Assembly: GCF_900188175.1 (NCBI RefSeq)
Contig: NZ_FZOQ01000007.1
Location: forward strand, 124,001-188,000
DNA length: 64,000 nt
Direction of reading: 5' to 3'
Source: Pontibacter ummariensis
Lineage (GTDB): Bacteria; Bacteroidota; Bacteroidia; Cytophagales; Hymenobacteraceae
The notes beneath the pieces were generated by a model. That model did no database searches, had not been told where the DNA came from, and saw only the letters and a list, made by a program, of their open reading frames with translations. Within the stretch, counting starts at the first letter, position 1. Each line of letters opens with the position of its first letter. The position numbers were made by a program, and so were the translations under genes. This document shows positions 35,775 through 44,381 of this stretch, piece by piece.

Positions 35775-36878
35775 TTAAATCATCAATAAACGCCACAGGC
35801 CCGCTAACAGTACAACGCCCAAGGCAATCGGTGTCAGCACTTTCCAACAAAGATGCATGAGCTGGTCCACGCGCAGGCGCGGGTATGTCCAGCGGACCTG
35901 TAGCTGTAAAAACAACAGCACAAATGTCTTGCTCAGCAACCAGAAAACACCCCAAAGAATGCCGGATAGTTCCCCAACCGTTCCGGTAGTCCAGTAGGCC
36001 AGGCTTACCGGGCCAATGTTTGGTAAAGGCGTGTTCCAGCTACCCAGAAACAGCACCACGGCTACCAGGCTCACCAGCACCATCATACTGTACTCGGCCA
36101 GAAACAACACGGCAAACCGGAAGCCCGAATATTCCACGTGGAAACCAGCCACCAACTCCGATTCCGCTTCCGGGATATCGAAAGGAGCCCGGTTACTCTC
36201 GGCCAAAGAGGCGATAAAGTAAATTACAAAAGCTACGAGTAGCATAGGGGCCCGGAAAATATTCCAGGTAGTGATGCCTCCGATGGTGGTGGTATTGATG
36301 CCTAACTCCCGTATGCCGAACAGCCAGTTCATGTCATACTCCATCCCCGGAAACTGATTCATGAGTGCCCCTTGCTGATAGCTGATCTCCTGAAAGTCCA
36401 GTGATTGGCAGATCATCACAGCCGATAGTATTGCCAAACCAGCCGGAATCTCATAAGACACAATCTGCGCCACCGAGCGCATAGCCCCGAGCATTGCATA
36501 CTTGTTGTTAGAGCCCCAACCCGCCATGAGCAAGCCGACCACATCCAGGGAAATAATTGCCAACAGGTAAAAAACACCGATCCCGATACCCGCAGGCACT
36601 ATGGAGGGGGCAAAGGGGATAACGGCAAAGCCTGCAAACACGGCAGCAAAAATAAGGATGGGCGCCAGCTTAAAGAGCTTCTTATCAGCCGCGGCCGGCA
36701 CAATGTCTTCTTTCTGTAAGAGCTTGAGCACATCCAGCACCGCCTGCAAGGAGCCATACGGTCCGGCCTCTGTTGGGCCCATGCGGTCCTGCATGAAAGC
36801 CGCCACCTTCCGCTCAGCATAGGCCAGCACAATCACTATCCCTAGTAAGAGCATAAGTGTCAGCAGAAAAGCAAGCAT
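35775..36878 (-). CDS. nuoH: NADH-quinone oxidoreductase subunit H
   Basis: 367 residues with eight predicted membrane helices. It links the quinone site to the proton channel. Conserved loops seen: 'AYAERKVAAFMQDRMGP', 'GWGSNNKYAMLGAMRSVAQ', 'VSYEIPAGLAIL' and 'SNRAPFDIPEAESELVAGF'. It is the first gene of this nuo block; nuoA to nuoG are not upstream. A good TTG/TAnnTTTG promoter sits just ahead, showing that the block starts here. Confidence 0.96.
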   Translation of the reverse strand: MLAFLLTLMLLLGIVIVLAYAERKVAAFMQDRMGPTEAGPYGSLQAVLDVLKLLQKEDIVPAAADKKLFKLAPILIFAAVFAGFAVIPFAPSIVPAGIGIGVFYLLAIISLDVVGLLMAGWGSNNKYAMLGAMRSVAQIVSYEIPAGLAILSAVMICQSLDFQEISYQQGALMNQFPGMEYDMNWLFGIRELGINTTTIGGITTWNIFRAPMLLVAFVIYFIASLAESNRAPFDIPEAESELVAGFHVEYSGFRFAVLFLAEYSMMVLVSLVAVVLFLGSWNTPLPNIGPVSLAYWTTGTVGELSGILWGVFWLLSKTFVLLFLQLQVRWTYPRLRVDQLMHLCWKVLTPIALGVVLLAGLWRLLMI

Positions 36879-36902
36879 AGGTAGGGCAATTGTTTAAGCA
36901 GG

Positions 36903-36934
36903 CAAAGGTAGGGCTTAATGGCGGAATGTACCAA
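36903..36934 (-). promoter_or_regulatory. Promoter of the nuoH-N-purF cluster
   Basis: On the minus strand TTG (36932-36934), a 21-base spacer and TACCTTTG (36903-36910) fit the Bacteroidota -33/-7 consensus. Transcription would start about 18 bases before the nuoH ATG. Confidence 0.7.
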
Positions 36935-37001
36935 TACAAGAAGGGGCTAATTGGGAGACAGCACTGAGAAAAAGCTTCCTTCTGTTCACCTGATAGCACT
37001 G

Positions 37002-37078
37002 CTTTTCTGTTTATGCCCGCAGATCCTCCTGTCAGCCATAAACAGAAAAGGCCCTTCCGAAAGGAGAGCCTTTTCTGT
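37002..37078 (-). repeat. Three-segment alternative hairpin / terminator
   Basis: Three related segments: A CTTTTCTGTTTATG (37002-37015), B CATAAACAGAAAAGGC (37037-37052) and C GCCTTTTCTGT (37068-37078). B can pair perfectly with A (14 bp) or with C (11 bp including 37042), but not both. In the minus-strand RNA the B-C hairpin forms first, 21 bases past the GSP-synthase-like gene, and acts as its likely terminator. The B-A hairpin would compete with it. Confidence 0.7.
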
Positions 37079-37098
37079 CAAAGCTATTTCAACTATTG

Positions 37099-38283
37099 CT
37101 ATCCTTCCACCAGGTGCGGCACAAACTGCGACAGGTTACTGATAATACCTTTCTCCCTGCGGAAGCCGATGGCACAGCCCTCCCCTGCCCAGAATACCCC
37201 TGCCTGGTACTGATAACCGGCTTTGTCTTCGGGCAGGTCACACCAGCGCTGGTATACCTGCTGTTGGTCGTCGTACTCCCCTTCTATTTTGGTGATCCGC
37301 CCCTTGTCCACTATCTCCACGCTCTGCCCCTCCCGCCCGAAGTAAGGCTTCCGAATATACTTGTTGTTAAGAGGCTCCAGGTCAGCCTCCAACAGCAGGG
37401 GGTGGTACGGAAACGCTTTCCAGAGCCAGGCCAGCATGCCTTTGCTTTGAAAAAGCAAGGTATAGGCTGGGTTGGCAATCACCACATTGCGGATGCGGGA
37501 CAGGAAAGTAAGGCTCTCGAGGAGCTCCGGCTCTTCCCAGGCAATTTGCTCCCACGGCAATAATTTGAACAGGAAGGGGAATTGCTGCCACTGCTCTGCT
37601 CCCACTTGTGCCCAAACGCCCTTTTCAGCCCCCTCTGTCGATATACTAAGCTCCTCAATCGGGCAAAGGTGCGCTTCAAAGCCAGCTTCTCGGGCAGCCT
37701 GGGCTATCACGGCACAGTTCGTTTCGTCTTCGGCACTGGCACCTAAGTAAGTTAGCAGTAAAGCGGGTGGTAGGTCGTCGTTGAGCATGCGCCATGTTTT
37801 CAACTGCTCTACCAGGGCTTCGTATAAGCCAGAGTACTGCTTTGCATCGTGCTTGCCGGCAGCAGCCAGGCTTGCCCACTGCACGACCGCTGTTTCGGGT
37901 ATAGAGGTAGCGGTATCAGCGTTAAACTCCAGCAGTTTCAGGCCGTCCGTCGTCTGTGCCAAATCAAAGCGCCCGTACAGGTGCCAGTGCCGCTCATCGT
38001 TCCACGACTGCCGCACCAGGGGCCATAGGTTTTCCGGGATGCCCAACACCTTCAGGAAAGCCTCGGGCAGGTCGTCTGGCACAGCCTGCACCAACATGTC
38101 ATACAGGGTACTGGCGGCATCTAAAAGGGCGTCGGCCTCTTTCATGGTTAGCACCACTGCCTCGCCGGGCACATAATTCGTACATCCCTCCTCTACGCAC
38201 CAGTCCCAGCCAAGGCCGCGTACGGCTGTTTCCACATCGCCGGTATGAGAGGTCAGGCGGACAGTTCCGTTTCCTTTCTGCAT
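37099..38283 (-). CDS. Glutathionylspermidine synthase-like ATP-grasp protein
   Basis: 394 residues of the GSP-synthase (YgiC/YjfC) family, the C-terminal ATP-grasp half of bifunctional Gss without the amidase. 'RFDLAQTTDGLKLLEFNADT' near residue 105-124 and 'KYIRKPYFGREGQSVEI' near 310-326 are the ATP/Mg motifs. It probably makes an amide bond, but relatives have not all been shown to use glutathione and spermidine. It lies 21 bases after the UPF0323 lipoprotein gene, the same gene order as YgiB-YgiC in enterobacteria. Confidence 0.85.
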   Translation of the reverse strand: MQKGNGTVRLTSHTGDVETAVRGLGWDWCVEEGCTNYVPGEAVVLTMKEADALLDAASTLYDMLVQAVPDDLPEAFLKVLGIPENLWPLVRQSWNDERHWHLYGRFDLAQTTDGLKLLEFNADTATSIPETAVVQWASLAAAGKHDAKQYSGLYEALVEQLKTWRMLNDDLPPALLLTYLGASAEDETNCAVIAQAAREAGFEAHLCPIEELSISTEGAEKGVWAQVGAEQWQQFPFLFKLLPWEQIAWEEPELLESLTFLSRIRNVVIANPAYTLLFQSKGMLAWLWKAFPYHPLLLEADLEPLNNKYIRKPYFGREGQSVEIVDKGRITKIEGEYDDQQQVYQRWCDLPEDKAGYQYQAGVFWAGEGCAIGFRREKGIISNLSQFVPHLVEG

Positions 38284-38304
38284 ACGTTCTTCTCTGGCTT
38301 TATA

Positions 38305-38853
38305 TCAGGCTCCAGCCCCTCCGCTTCGGCCTCTGAAAAAACCACTCCGCCCCGAGCCAGGCGCTGTGGCGCGTTGGCGGTAGGTCTGCACGTTCTGCCG
38401 CCAGGCATCGGTACGATTGATTAGGTTGGGATTGGCATAATAGGCTGGCTGTGGAGAAGACATACGGCCAGCCATAAAACCAAGCCCGCTCCACCACAAT
38501 ACGCTTCCCAGCCCAAAGCCCCCGTGCCGGTAAGTTTCCTGATTCCCCGACAGTTCCTGCAAACGGTTCTGTAACGCTACGCCCCGCAGGGTGTCTACCC
38601 GCCCGTCGTTGTATTTCAGGATGGCCATGCTCTGCCCGGGCACGGTGGTACGCTCATCGGTTATTTTCCATTCGTCAGGGGCCTGCTCCGTTACTTCGGT
38701 AATGATGCCGTCCGGCACGGCTACTTCACTGTCGGCATTCCACTCGTCCTGACGGGAACCACTGTCACAGGCGGTCAGGCCCATGCAGGCAGCAGCCGCC
38801 ACGATAAAGGCATTACGCTTGAAATCCCCAATGGAGAGGTATCTTTTTTTCAT
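38305..38853 (-). CDS. UPF0323/YgiB-like lipoprotein
   Basis: 182 residues. The lipoprotein signal ends 'GLTACDSGS' with Cys29. The middle carries 'VPGQSMAILKYNDGRVDTL' and the Gly/Trp-rich 'GFGLGSVLWWSGLGF'; the tail is rich in Arg, Ser and Gly. Length and pattern fit UPF0323, whose function is unknown. The ATG at 38853 is chosen because it gives the lipobox; the longer frame overlaps murI. It is co-directional and close to the ATP-grasp gene. Confidence 0.8.
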   Translation of the reverse strand: MKKRYLSIGDFKRNAFIVAAAACMGLTACDSGSRQDEWNADSEVAVPDGIITEVTEQAPDEWKITDERTTVPGQSMAILKYNDGRVDTLRGVALQNRLQELSGNQETYRHGGFGLGSVLWWSGLGFMAGRMSSPQPAYYANPNLINRTDAWRQNVQTYRQRATAPGSGRSGFFRGRSGGAGA

Positions 38854-38941
38854 GTGCTTGTCTGAGGTGTAGCTAAAGGTAATCTTTTTACGCGAAAGAA
38901 AGGATAGCGGTAGAAGCGGAGCCGCCAGATGCCGCTTTCTT

Positions 38942-39757
38942 CTACTCCCATAAGGGGTAGTGCTCCAGGTGTACCTGCCGCTTAAAGAAAATGCGCGTGC
39001 TCTCTTCAAAAGATCGGGTAAAGTCCGACACGTAAAAGGTATGGTCCCCTACCAGCTTATCGGCAGCAAGGTTATTTTCCTCCAAATACGCCTTCACGTG
39101 CTGCGCCACGATCTGGCTGGCATCCAGCACATCTACCTCTCCCTTGTAGTACCCCTCGATCTGCCGCTTGATAAGCGGGTAATGCGTACAACCCAGTATA
39201 AGCGCCTCGATACCCTTTAGGTCCGGGTCTGAGAGGTAGGCGTGTATGACACTCTCTGAAATCGAGTCGTTAAAGAAGCCTTCCTCTATCATAGCGGCTA
39301 AGAGTGGCGTGGCATGAGACTTTAATTCTATGCCCAGGTCCAGCTCATCCACTTTCTTGCGGTACACATTCGAGTTGACCGTCTGCTTGGTGCCAATCAG
39401 GCCGATGGTCTTGTGCTGGTACGTTTTGCCAATGTGTTGCACGATCGGGTCGATCACGTTCAGCACCTTCGCTTTGCTGCCCACATACTCTTTTACCAGG
39501 TCGTAAGCAGCCGCTGAGGCAGAGTTACAGGCAATCAGAATCACTTTGCAGTTCTGGCGGATCAGCAGGTCGCAAATCTTAACTGCGTACGCCTGTATGG
39601 CTGCCGTAGACTTGTCCCCATAAGGCAGGTGCGCCGTGTCGCCGAAATAAACGATCCGCTCGTTTGGCAGCACGTTAATAATTGCCTGAGCCACAGTAAG
39701 TCCGCCAATACCACTGTCAAAAATCCCGATCGGTCTCTCTTTTTTATCCTGTAACAT
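38942..39757 (-). CDS. murI: Glutamate racemase
   Basis: 271 residues. It makes D-glutamate for peptidoglycan. The two catalytic cysteines are in 'IACNSASAAAYD' (Cys77) and 'LGCTHYPL' (near residue 188), and 'IGIFDSGIGGLTV' carries the conserved Asp. The ATG at 39757 fits the family N-terminus; the frame is open ten codons further upstream. Confidence 0.96.
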   Translation of the reverse strand: MLQDKKERPIGIFDSGIGGLTVAQAIINVLPNERIVYFGDTAHLPYGDKSTAAIQAYAVKICDLLIRQNCKVILIACNSASAAAYDLVKEYVGSKAKVLNVIDPIVQHIGKTYQHKTIGLIGTKQTVNSNVYRKKVDELDLGIELKSHATPLLAAMIEEGFFNDSISESVIHAYLSDPDLKGIEALILGCTHYPLIKRQIEGYYKGEVDVLDASQIVAQHVKAYLEENNLAADKLVGDHTFYVSDFTRSFEESTRIFFKRQVHLEHYPLWE

Positions 39758-39832
39758 GATGAGCGAAATTAGCCAAAAACCGGGCAAAACGAACGTTTAC
39801 CCATAAAATAAGTCTGTTCACCAAAGAATCCA

Positions 39833-39851
39833 ATAGACGGCGGCCGTCTAT
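39833..39851. promoter_or_regulatory. Operator-like palindrome
   Basis: ATAGACGGC-G-GCCGTCTAT, a perfect 9+9 palindrome about 80 bases inside the murI side of the divergent region. The size and symmetry fit a dimeric regulator site, but no regulator gene is adjacent. Confidence 0.35.
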
Positions 39852-39921
39852 ATAAATATTGTTTTAACATATATAACAAGTTTCATATAAAATCAATTTT
39901 TAAATTAATTATGTCAAAATA

Positions 39922-39952
39922 TTTGCAGGTTTAAACCAATAAGCTAACTTTA
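39922..39952 (+). promoter_or_regulatory. Promoter candidate of the RDD gene
   Basis: TTTG (39922-39925), a 19-base spacer and TAACTTTA (39945-39952), one base off the -7 consensus. It would leave a leader of about 120 bases. Confidence 0.45.
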
Positions 39953-40080
39953 TACTGTTGACTTAGACAAGGGCTTTTAGCTCTGCGGCAGCCTGTTAGG
40001 GCTGACTCCTTCACTACTGATATTACGCTTTACTTACTAGCTTACTGTTAGACTTACAAGTAATAAAAACGCCCTTTGCT

Positions 40081-40581
40081 ATGAATACTGCCTATACCTT
40101 ACCAGCACCTACCGTTAAACGGTCAGACCTATACGGAAGCCCCACCATTCGCTTTGTGGCCTCTCTGGTAGATACCACGCTGCTCGTTTTCTCTTATTCC
40201 CTGGTCCTGTATAGCATGAGCAACACCTCTCAGCCACTTTACTCTTGGAAGCACCTACTCCACGATGGCATAAACTTCAGTGATGTGCTGGCTATCGGAG
40301 AGATGCTGCCCCTTCTCTTGTACCTGCCCTTGTTTCATTGGTTGTATTTCACGTTCCTGGAGTCTTCCCCCAAACAGGCCACGATAGGAAAGTTTACGCT
40401 GGGGCTAAAGGTCACAGACCTCCGGGGCAAGCGCATTAGTTTTGCACAGGCTAACCTCCGGTACTTTTCGAAACTGCTTTCCGTCGCACCGCTTTGCCTG
40501 GGCTTACTACTCATTTTAACCACCCGGCGCAGTCAAACGTTGCATGACTACATCGCCCGAACGGTTGTGGTAACAGAATAA
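40081..40581 (+). CDS. RDD family membrane protein
   Basis: 166 residues with three or four hydrophobic segments. 'RFVASLVDTTLLVFSYSLVLY' begins (Arg and Asp of the RDD motif), 'SPKQATIGKFTLGLKVTDLRG' is the second family block and 'QTLHDYIARTVVV' the last. RDD proteins are small inner-membrane proteins, some linked to ion exchange; the substrate here is unknown. Confidence 0.88.
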   Translation: MNTAYTLPAPTVKRSDLYGSPTIRFVASLVDTTLLVFSYSLVLYSMSNTSQPLYSWKHLLHDGINFSDVLAIGEMLPLLLYLPLFHWLYFTFLESSPKQATIGKFTLGLKVTDLRGKRISFAQANLRYFSKLLSVAPLCLGLLLILTTRRSQTLHDYIARTVVVTE

Positions 40582-40667
40582 CCATTCCCTAAATAATTGC
40601 ACTTTTTTCCCTCCATTCAGTTCGTGATTCGTATAAACTTATTCGGAAACGAATTGAAAACAAACTG

Positions 40668-40681
40668 AAAGGAGGACTATT
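40668..40681 (+). promoter_or_regulatory. Strong Shine-Dalgarno site of the SPW gene
   Basis: AAAGGAGG at 40668-40675 with 6 bases to the ATG at 40682. Such a strong site is rare among the genes of this window, where most starts lack one. Confidence 0.7.
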
Positions 40682-41071
40682 ATGAGATTTATTCCAACCC
40701 GTTTCCACGGGATTCTAGACTACATCGTGGGGCTGGTTTTTATTATCGCTCCCTGGATCTTCGGCTTTTCAGATGTAAGTTATGCTACTTGGACGATGGT
40801 AGCAGCCGGCGTGATTGTTCTGCTTCAGGCGGTGATGACAGACTTCGAGGTGGGGATGGTGCATAAGATACCCATGCAAACACACCTGCTGCTTGACTTT
40901 GGACTGGGCGTCATCCTAGCTGTATCGCCCTGGATGTTTAACTTCGCAGAGTGGGTGATGTTGCCACACCTGATTGGTGGTGTTTACCTGGTGCTAGGCG
41001 CACTAACGACACACCGTATCCCTAGCGAGTCGTATAGAACAAGGCATACATCGGCTGAAAGAGCACGGTAA
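40682..41071 (+). CDS. SPW repeat membrane protein
   Basis: 129 residues with four hydrophobic segments arranged as two SPW repeats: 'IAPWIFGF' near residue 21-28 and 'VSPWMFNF' near residue 79-86. These are small inner-membrane proteins of unknown function, often stress-linked in Bacteroidota and Actinobacteria. It has an unusually strong ribosome site and its own terminator, which suggests high or stand-alone expression. Confidence 0.85.
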   Translation: MRFIPTRFHGILDYIVGLVFIIAPWIFGFSDVSYATWTMVAAGVIVLLQAVMTDFEVGMVHKIPMQTHLLLDFGLGVILAVSPWMFNFAEWVMLPHLIGGVYLVLGALTTHRIPSESYRTRHTSAERAR

Positions 41072-41090
41072 GTAAAAGAAACATATGCAA

Positions 41091-41121
41091 AAAACAGGCT
41101 GGCCGTTGGTCAGCCTGTTTT
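41091..41121 (+). terminator. Terminator of the SPW gene
   Basis: An 11-bp stem AAAACAGGCTG/CAGCCTGTTTT (41091-41101 with 41111-41121), extended inside by GCC/GGT, then TCTTTT. Confidence 0.85.
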
Positions 41122-41163
41122 CTTTTATCCTCTCCTGTGCCAATAATTAGTTAAATTTGCTTT

Positions 41164-43044
41164 ATGAATTACCTATCTGCAGAAAATATAGCCAAAAGCT
41201 TTGGCGACCGCTGGCTGTTCAAGAACCTGAACTTTGGTATCAGCCAGGGGCAACGCGTTGTTTTGGTGGGCATAAACGGCTCGGGCAAGAGTACGCTCCT
41301 GAATATATTAGCCGGCAACCTGCCCCCGGACGAAGGCAGCGTGAGCGTCAGAAAGGAAATCAGCATAGGTTACCTGGGGCAAAACCCTTCCTTTGAGGAA
41401 GAACTGACCGTGCAGCAGAATATTTTTGCCATGCAGAATGAAACGCTGGACCTGATCCAGGAATATGAGGCAGCAATTGCAAACCCTAACACGGGTGCAG
41501 ACAAAATGCAGCAACTGATGGTGCGCATGGACGAGCTGCAGGCCTGGGACTTTGAGGTAAAAGTAAAGCAGATCCTCTCGAAGCTTGGCATCCATAACCT
41601 GGACGCCAAGATCAAGCACCTCTCGGGAGGGCAGCGTAAGCGTGTGGCCATGGCGCGTGTACTGATCGAGGAGCCGGACATGCTGATCATGGACGAACCG
41701 ACCAACCATCTGGACCTGGACACGATCGAGTGGCTCGAAGGGCTGCTCTCTACTCAGAACACAACGCTGCTGATGGTAACGCACGACCGGTACTTTCTGG
41801 ACAAAGTGGCTAACGAGATCGTGGAGCTCGACAATGGGGAGCTTTATAGCTACAAAGGCAACTACGGCTATTTCATAGAGAAGAAAGCAGAGCGTGAGGA
41901 AGCTGCCGTAGCCGAGACAGAAAAGGCCCGTAACCTGATGCGCAAAGAACTGGAGTGGATCCGGCGCATGCCCAAGGCCCGTGGCACGAAAGCAAAGTAC
42001 CGGGTAGACGCCTTTGAGGAGTTAAAGGAGAAAGCGGCCAAGAAAACGGCCGGCCCACAGCTGGAGCTATCCGTAAAAACGACACGGCAGGGAGGCAAGA
42101 TCATCGAAGTAGACCATATCTCGAAGTCCTTTGGAGAGAAGAAAATCGTAAACGATTTCTCCTATGTTTTCAAAAAGAAGGACCGTATTGGTATCACTGG
42201 CCCTAACGGAGCGGGTAAGTCTACCTTCCTGAACATGCTGACAGGTAAGCTCGCACCAGATGCCGGTACCATTGATGCCGGGCAAACCACTGTTTTTGGC
42301 TATTATACCCAGGACGAGCTGTCGTACAAGGAAGATCAGCGCGTGATTGATATTGTGAAGGAGATTGCCGAGGTGGTAGAGATGGCCAATGGCGAGGTGA
42401 TCACGGCCAGCCAGTTTCTGCAGCACTTTCAGTTTGCTCCGCCACAGCAGTACACCTATGTGAGCAAGCTAAGCGGTGGCGAGAAACGGCGCCTGCAGTT
42501 GCTGCGCGTGCTCATCAAAAACCCGAACTTCCTGATTCTCGACGAGCCTACCAATGACCTGGATATCATCACACTGAACATTCTGGAGGACTTCCTGCTG
42601 AACTTTGGCGGCTGCCTGCTCATCGTGTCGCACGACCGCTATTTTATGGACAGGTTGGTAGAGCACCTGTTCGTGTTTGAGGGGGAGGGCAAGATCCGGA
42701 ACTTCCCGGGCAACTACACCGACTACCGGGAGTGGCAGAAAGAGCAGGAGAAACAGGAGCAGGAAGAGGCAAAGGCCACTGCCCCGGCACCTGCCGCAGA
42801 GAAAAAGACAGAGCAGCCCAATGCCAAACGCAAAGCTACCTTTAACGAGAAAAAGGAGTACGAGCAGCTAGAGAAGGAAATTGGGCAGATGGAGACCCGC
42901 AAAGCGGAGATTGTGGAGATGATGAACAGTGCCTCCACCACTAACCACGAAGAGCTGACGGCCCTGGCAAGGGAGCTTGAAAGCATAAACGAGCAGCTGG
43001 AAGAGAAGGAGTTCCGTTGGCTGGAGTTGGCAGAGCTGATGTAA
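41164..43044 (+). CDS. ABC-F family ATPase, Uup-like
   Basis: 626 residues with two ABC ATPase domains on one chain and no membrane domain. Walker A 'GINGSGKST' (about 37-45) and 'GPNGAGKST' (about 350-358), signatures 'LSGGQRKR' and 'LSGGEKRR', and both 'DEPTNHLDL'/'DEPTNDLDI' boxes are intact. The linker (about 245-320) is the ABC-F hallmark that reaches the ribosomal P-site. The C-terminal ~80 residues form a coiled coil as in Uup. The family relieves ribosome stalls. A TAAATTTG box at 41152-41159 lies so close to the ATG that the message could be leaderless. Confidence 0.92.
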   Translation: MNYLSAENIAKSFGDRWLFKNLNFGISQGQRVVLVGINGSGKSTLLNILAGNLPPDEGSVSVRKEISIGYLGQNPSFEEELTVQQNIFAMQNETLDLIQEYEAAIANPNTGADKMQQLMVRMDELQAWDFEVKVKQILSKLGIHNLDAKIKHLSGGQRKRVAMARVLIEEPDMLIMDEPTNHLDLDTIEWLEGLLSTQNTTLLMVTHDRYFLDKVANEIVELDNGELYSYKGNYGYFIEKKAEREEAAVAETEKARNLMRKELEWIRRMPKARGTKAKYRVDAFEELKEKAAKKTAGPQLELSVKTTRQGGKIIEVDHISKSFGEKKIVNDFSYVFKKKDRIGITGPNGAGKSTFLNMLTGKLAPDAGTIDAGQTTVFGYYTQDELSYKEDQRVIDIVKEIAEVVEMANGEVITASQFLQHFQFAPPQQYTYVSKLSGGEKRRLQLLRVLIKNPNFLILDEPTNDLDIITLNILEDFLLNFGGCLLIVSHDRYFMDRLVEHLFVFEGEGKIRNFPGNYTDYREWQKEQEKQEQEEAKATAPAPAAEKKTEQPNAKRKATFNEKKEYEQLEKEIGQMETRKAEIVEMMNSASTTNHEELTALARELESINEQLEEKEFRWLELAELM

Positions 43045-43063
43045 ACCATTTTTTTTAATATAG

Positions 43064-43101
43064 AAAGGCCCTTAACCAGTTCAAGTTATGGGCCTTTTTT
43101 T
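43064..43101 (+). terminator. Terminator of the ABC-F gene
   Basis: AAAGGCCC (43064-43071) with GGGCCTTT (43090-43097), the stem continuing inward with one mismatch, then further T. Confidence 0.85.
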
Positions 43102-43136
43102 AAAGCGAATCAGGTGGTTACGTAAAGCTGGTCCTT

Positions 43137-44285
43137 TCACTTCAGTCCCTTCACTGTTACAACCTTTCGCTGGTTCTGCTGCCCTACCCGCACGATTTTG
43201 TTGTTAAAGTCCTTCGGATCATTGATTGTTTCATAGAAGTCGTCCAGGTACTTAAGCGTGCGCTTGAGGTAACTTTTATCTATCAGGCTAAAGTTCTGGT
43301 ACACCCCATAGATAGCAGGCTTGTGCTTATTAAAGGCGCTAACTGCCGCGGCATAAGTCCTGTCACTGAAGTGATAGCCCCTGAACAGGCGCTGACGCAC
43401 AGAGGTAATTCCTAATTCTGGGGGAGGTACCGCGTAGGGCGCGGTAACGATACCTGCATAGTCAAAATCATATGGCACGGGTATCGGAGCTGTTAAGGAG
43501 TCCCGGGACAACAGCTTTATGTTGTGCCAGTAGGGCAACGACCAGTCTGTGTTACCGATCATGTACTGAAAAAGGGCTACCCGGGCCATGGCAAGCGAGT
43601 CTGTCCAGTCCATGCGCAGCTTAATGTCCTCCGAAACCAGTCTGCCCTTGTTTCGCAGCGCCATGTCCTCGTCGTCCTCAATCAGGAAAGCGTACCTGGT
43701 TTCCGTTTTCCTTTTACCAACGAGGTCTTCATAGTCCACCCGGCAGAGCCTTACCCGAAAGCTGTTTTCTGTGGTGACATTATACAGCCTGTAAACCAGG
43801 TACTCCCGCAGCACATAGTCCTCGCCCACACAGTGGGTCACGAGTTTTAGCTTGTTTACTCCCTCAAATAGGGTGTGCTGCATCTTTTTCCGGGGAAAGT
43901 TCAGCAGTAAGGGAGGGAAGTCACAAACCGTAGGATCACGCCGGCGGTTACCCCTTACCCTCACTTTCAGGGCAGTCGATATTATGCCGCCACGTGGGTC
44001 TGTATAGGACAGAGTCGCCTCATGGTACGCCCGCTCCTCTCCCCGGTCTTTCAGCAACTCCTGGTAGTTGGTTACCAGCTTAAAGTGAAGCACCTCATCT
44101 TTGGTGAACAGGGAAACTACGTCGCCCGCTTTCTTCTCAGCGGAAAGACTATGGCTGGCAAACACAGAATCAGAGGTGCTGCTTTCCTGCGCCTGCACGC
44201 GCAAGGGCAGGTGGACTAGGAGCACAAAAGAAGCACAGTAGATAATCCTGTAGAATATCCCGGTAGTGGTCTTACTTGTTGCCAT
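43137..44285 (-). CDS. Exported protein, CotH-kinase-like (putative)
   Basis: 382 residues with a signal peptide (cut near 'VQAQ', residue 33). Not firmly recognised. 'LKVRVRGNRRR' (106-116), 'FEGVNKLKLVTHC' (140-152) with the following 'YVLREYLVYRLYN', 'IGNTDWS' (243-249) and 'PYDFDYAG' (271-278) follow the order of CotH spore-coat kinases: an RGN strand, a load-and-chain segment, a D/N-rich loop and a metal-binding DxD-like site. The match is remote and by eye. It lies 96 bases downstream of an AlkP-superfamily gene on the same strand, so the two may be co-expressed. Confidence 0.45.
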   Translation of the reverse strand: MATSKTTTGIFYRIIYCASFVLLVHLPLRVQAQESSTSDSVFASHSLSAEKKAGDVVSLFTKDEVLHFKLVTNYQELLKDRGEERAYHEATLSYTDPRGGIISTALKVRVRGNRRRDPTVCDFPPLLLNFPRKKMQHTLFEGVNKLKLVTHCVGEDYVLREYLVYRLYNVTTENSFRVRLCRVDYEDLVGKRKTETRYAFLIEDDEDMALRNKGRLVSEDIKLRMDWTDSLAMARVALFQYMIGNTDWSLPYWHNIKLLSRDSLTAPIPVPYDFDYAGIVTAPYAVPPPELGITSVRQRLFRGYHFSDRTYAAAVSAFNKHKPAIYGVYQNFSLIDKSYLKRTLKYLDDFYETINDPKDFNNKIVRVGQQNQRKVVTVKGLK

Positions 44286-44381
44286 CCTTTAGGGTGCTAT
44301 ATGATTTATAGACAAAACTGACAGCAAGCCAGTCGGCACAGTTGGAGCCTCTTGTGTGTGCTCAGGAAAGCTTGCCTCTTC

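Larger units (their letters stand above)
39758..40080. other. AT-rich divergent intergenic region with palindrome and promoter
   Basis: 323 bases between murI and the RDD gene. It contains an almost perfect palindrome at 39833-39851 (two 9-base arms, ATAGACGGC and GCCGTCTAT, around a single G), followed by a very AT-rich stretch and a plus-strand promoter candidate. No gene seen. Confidence 0.55.

Noticed and set aside
40081..41071. RDD and SPW genes as one membrane operon
   Set aside because: They are 100 bases apart, and the SPW gene has its own strong ribosome site and terminator; shared transcription cannot be shown from sequence.
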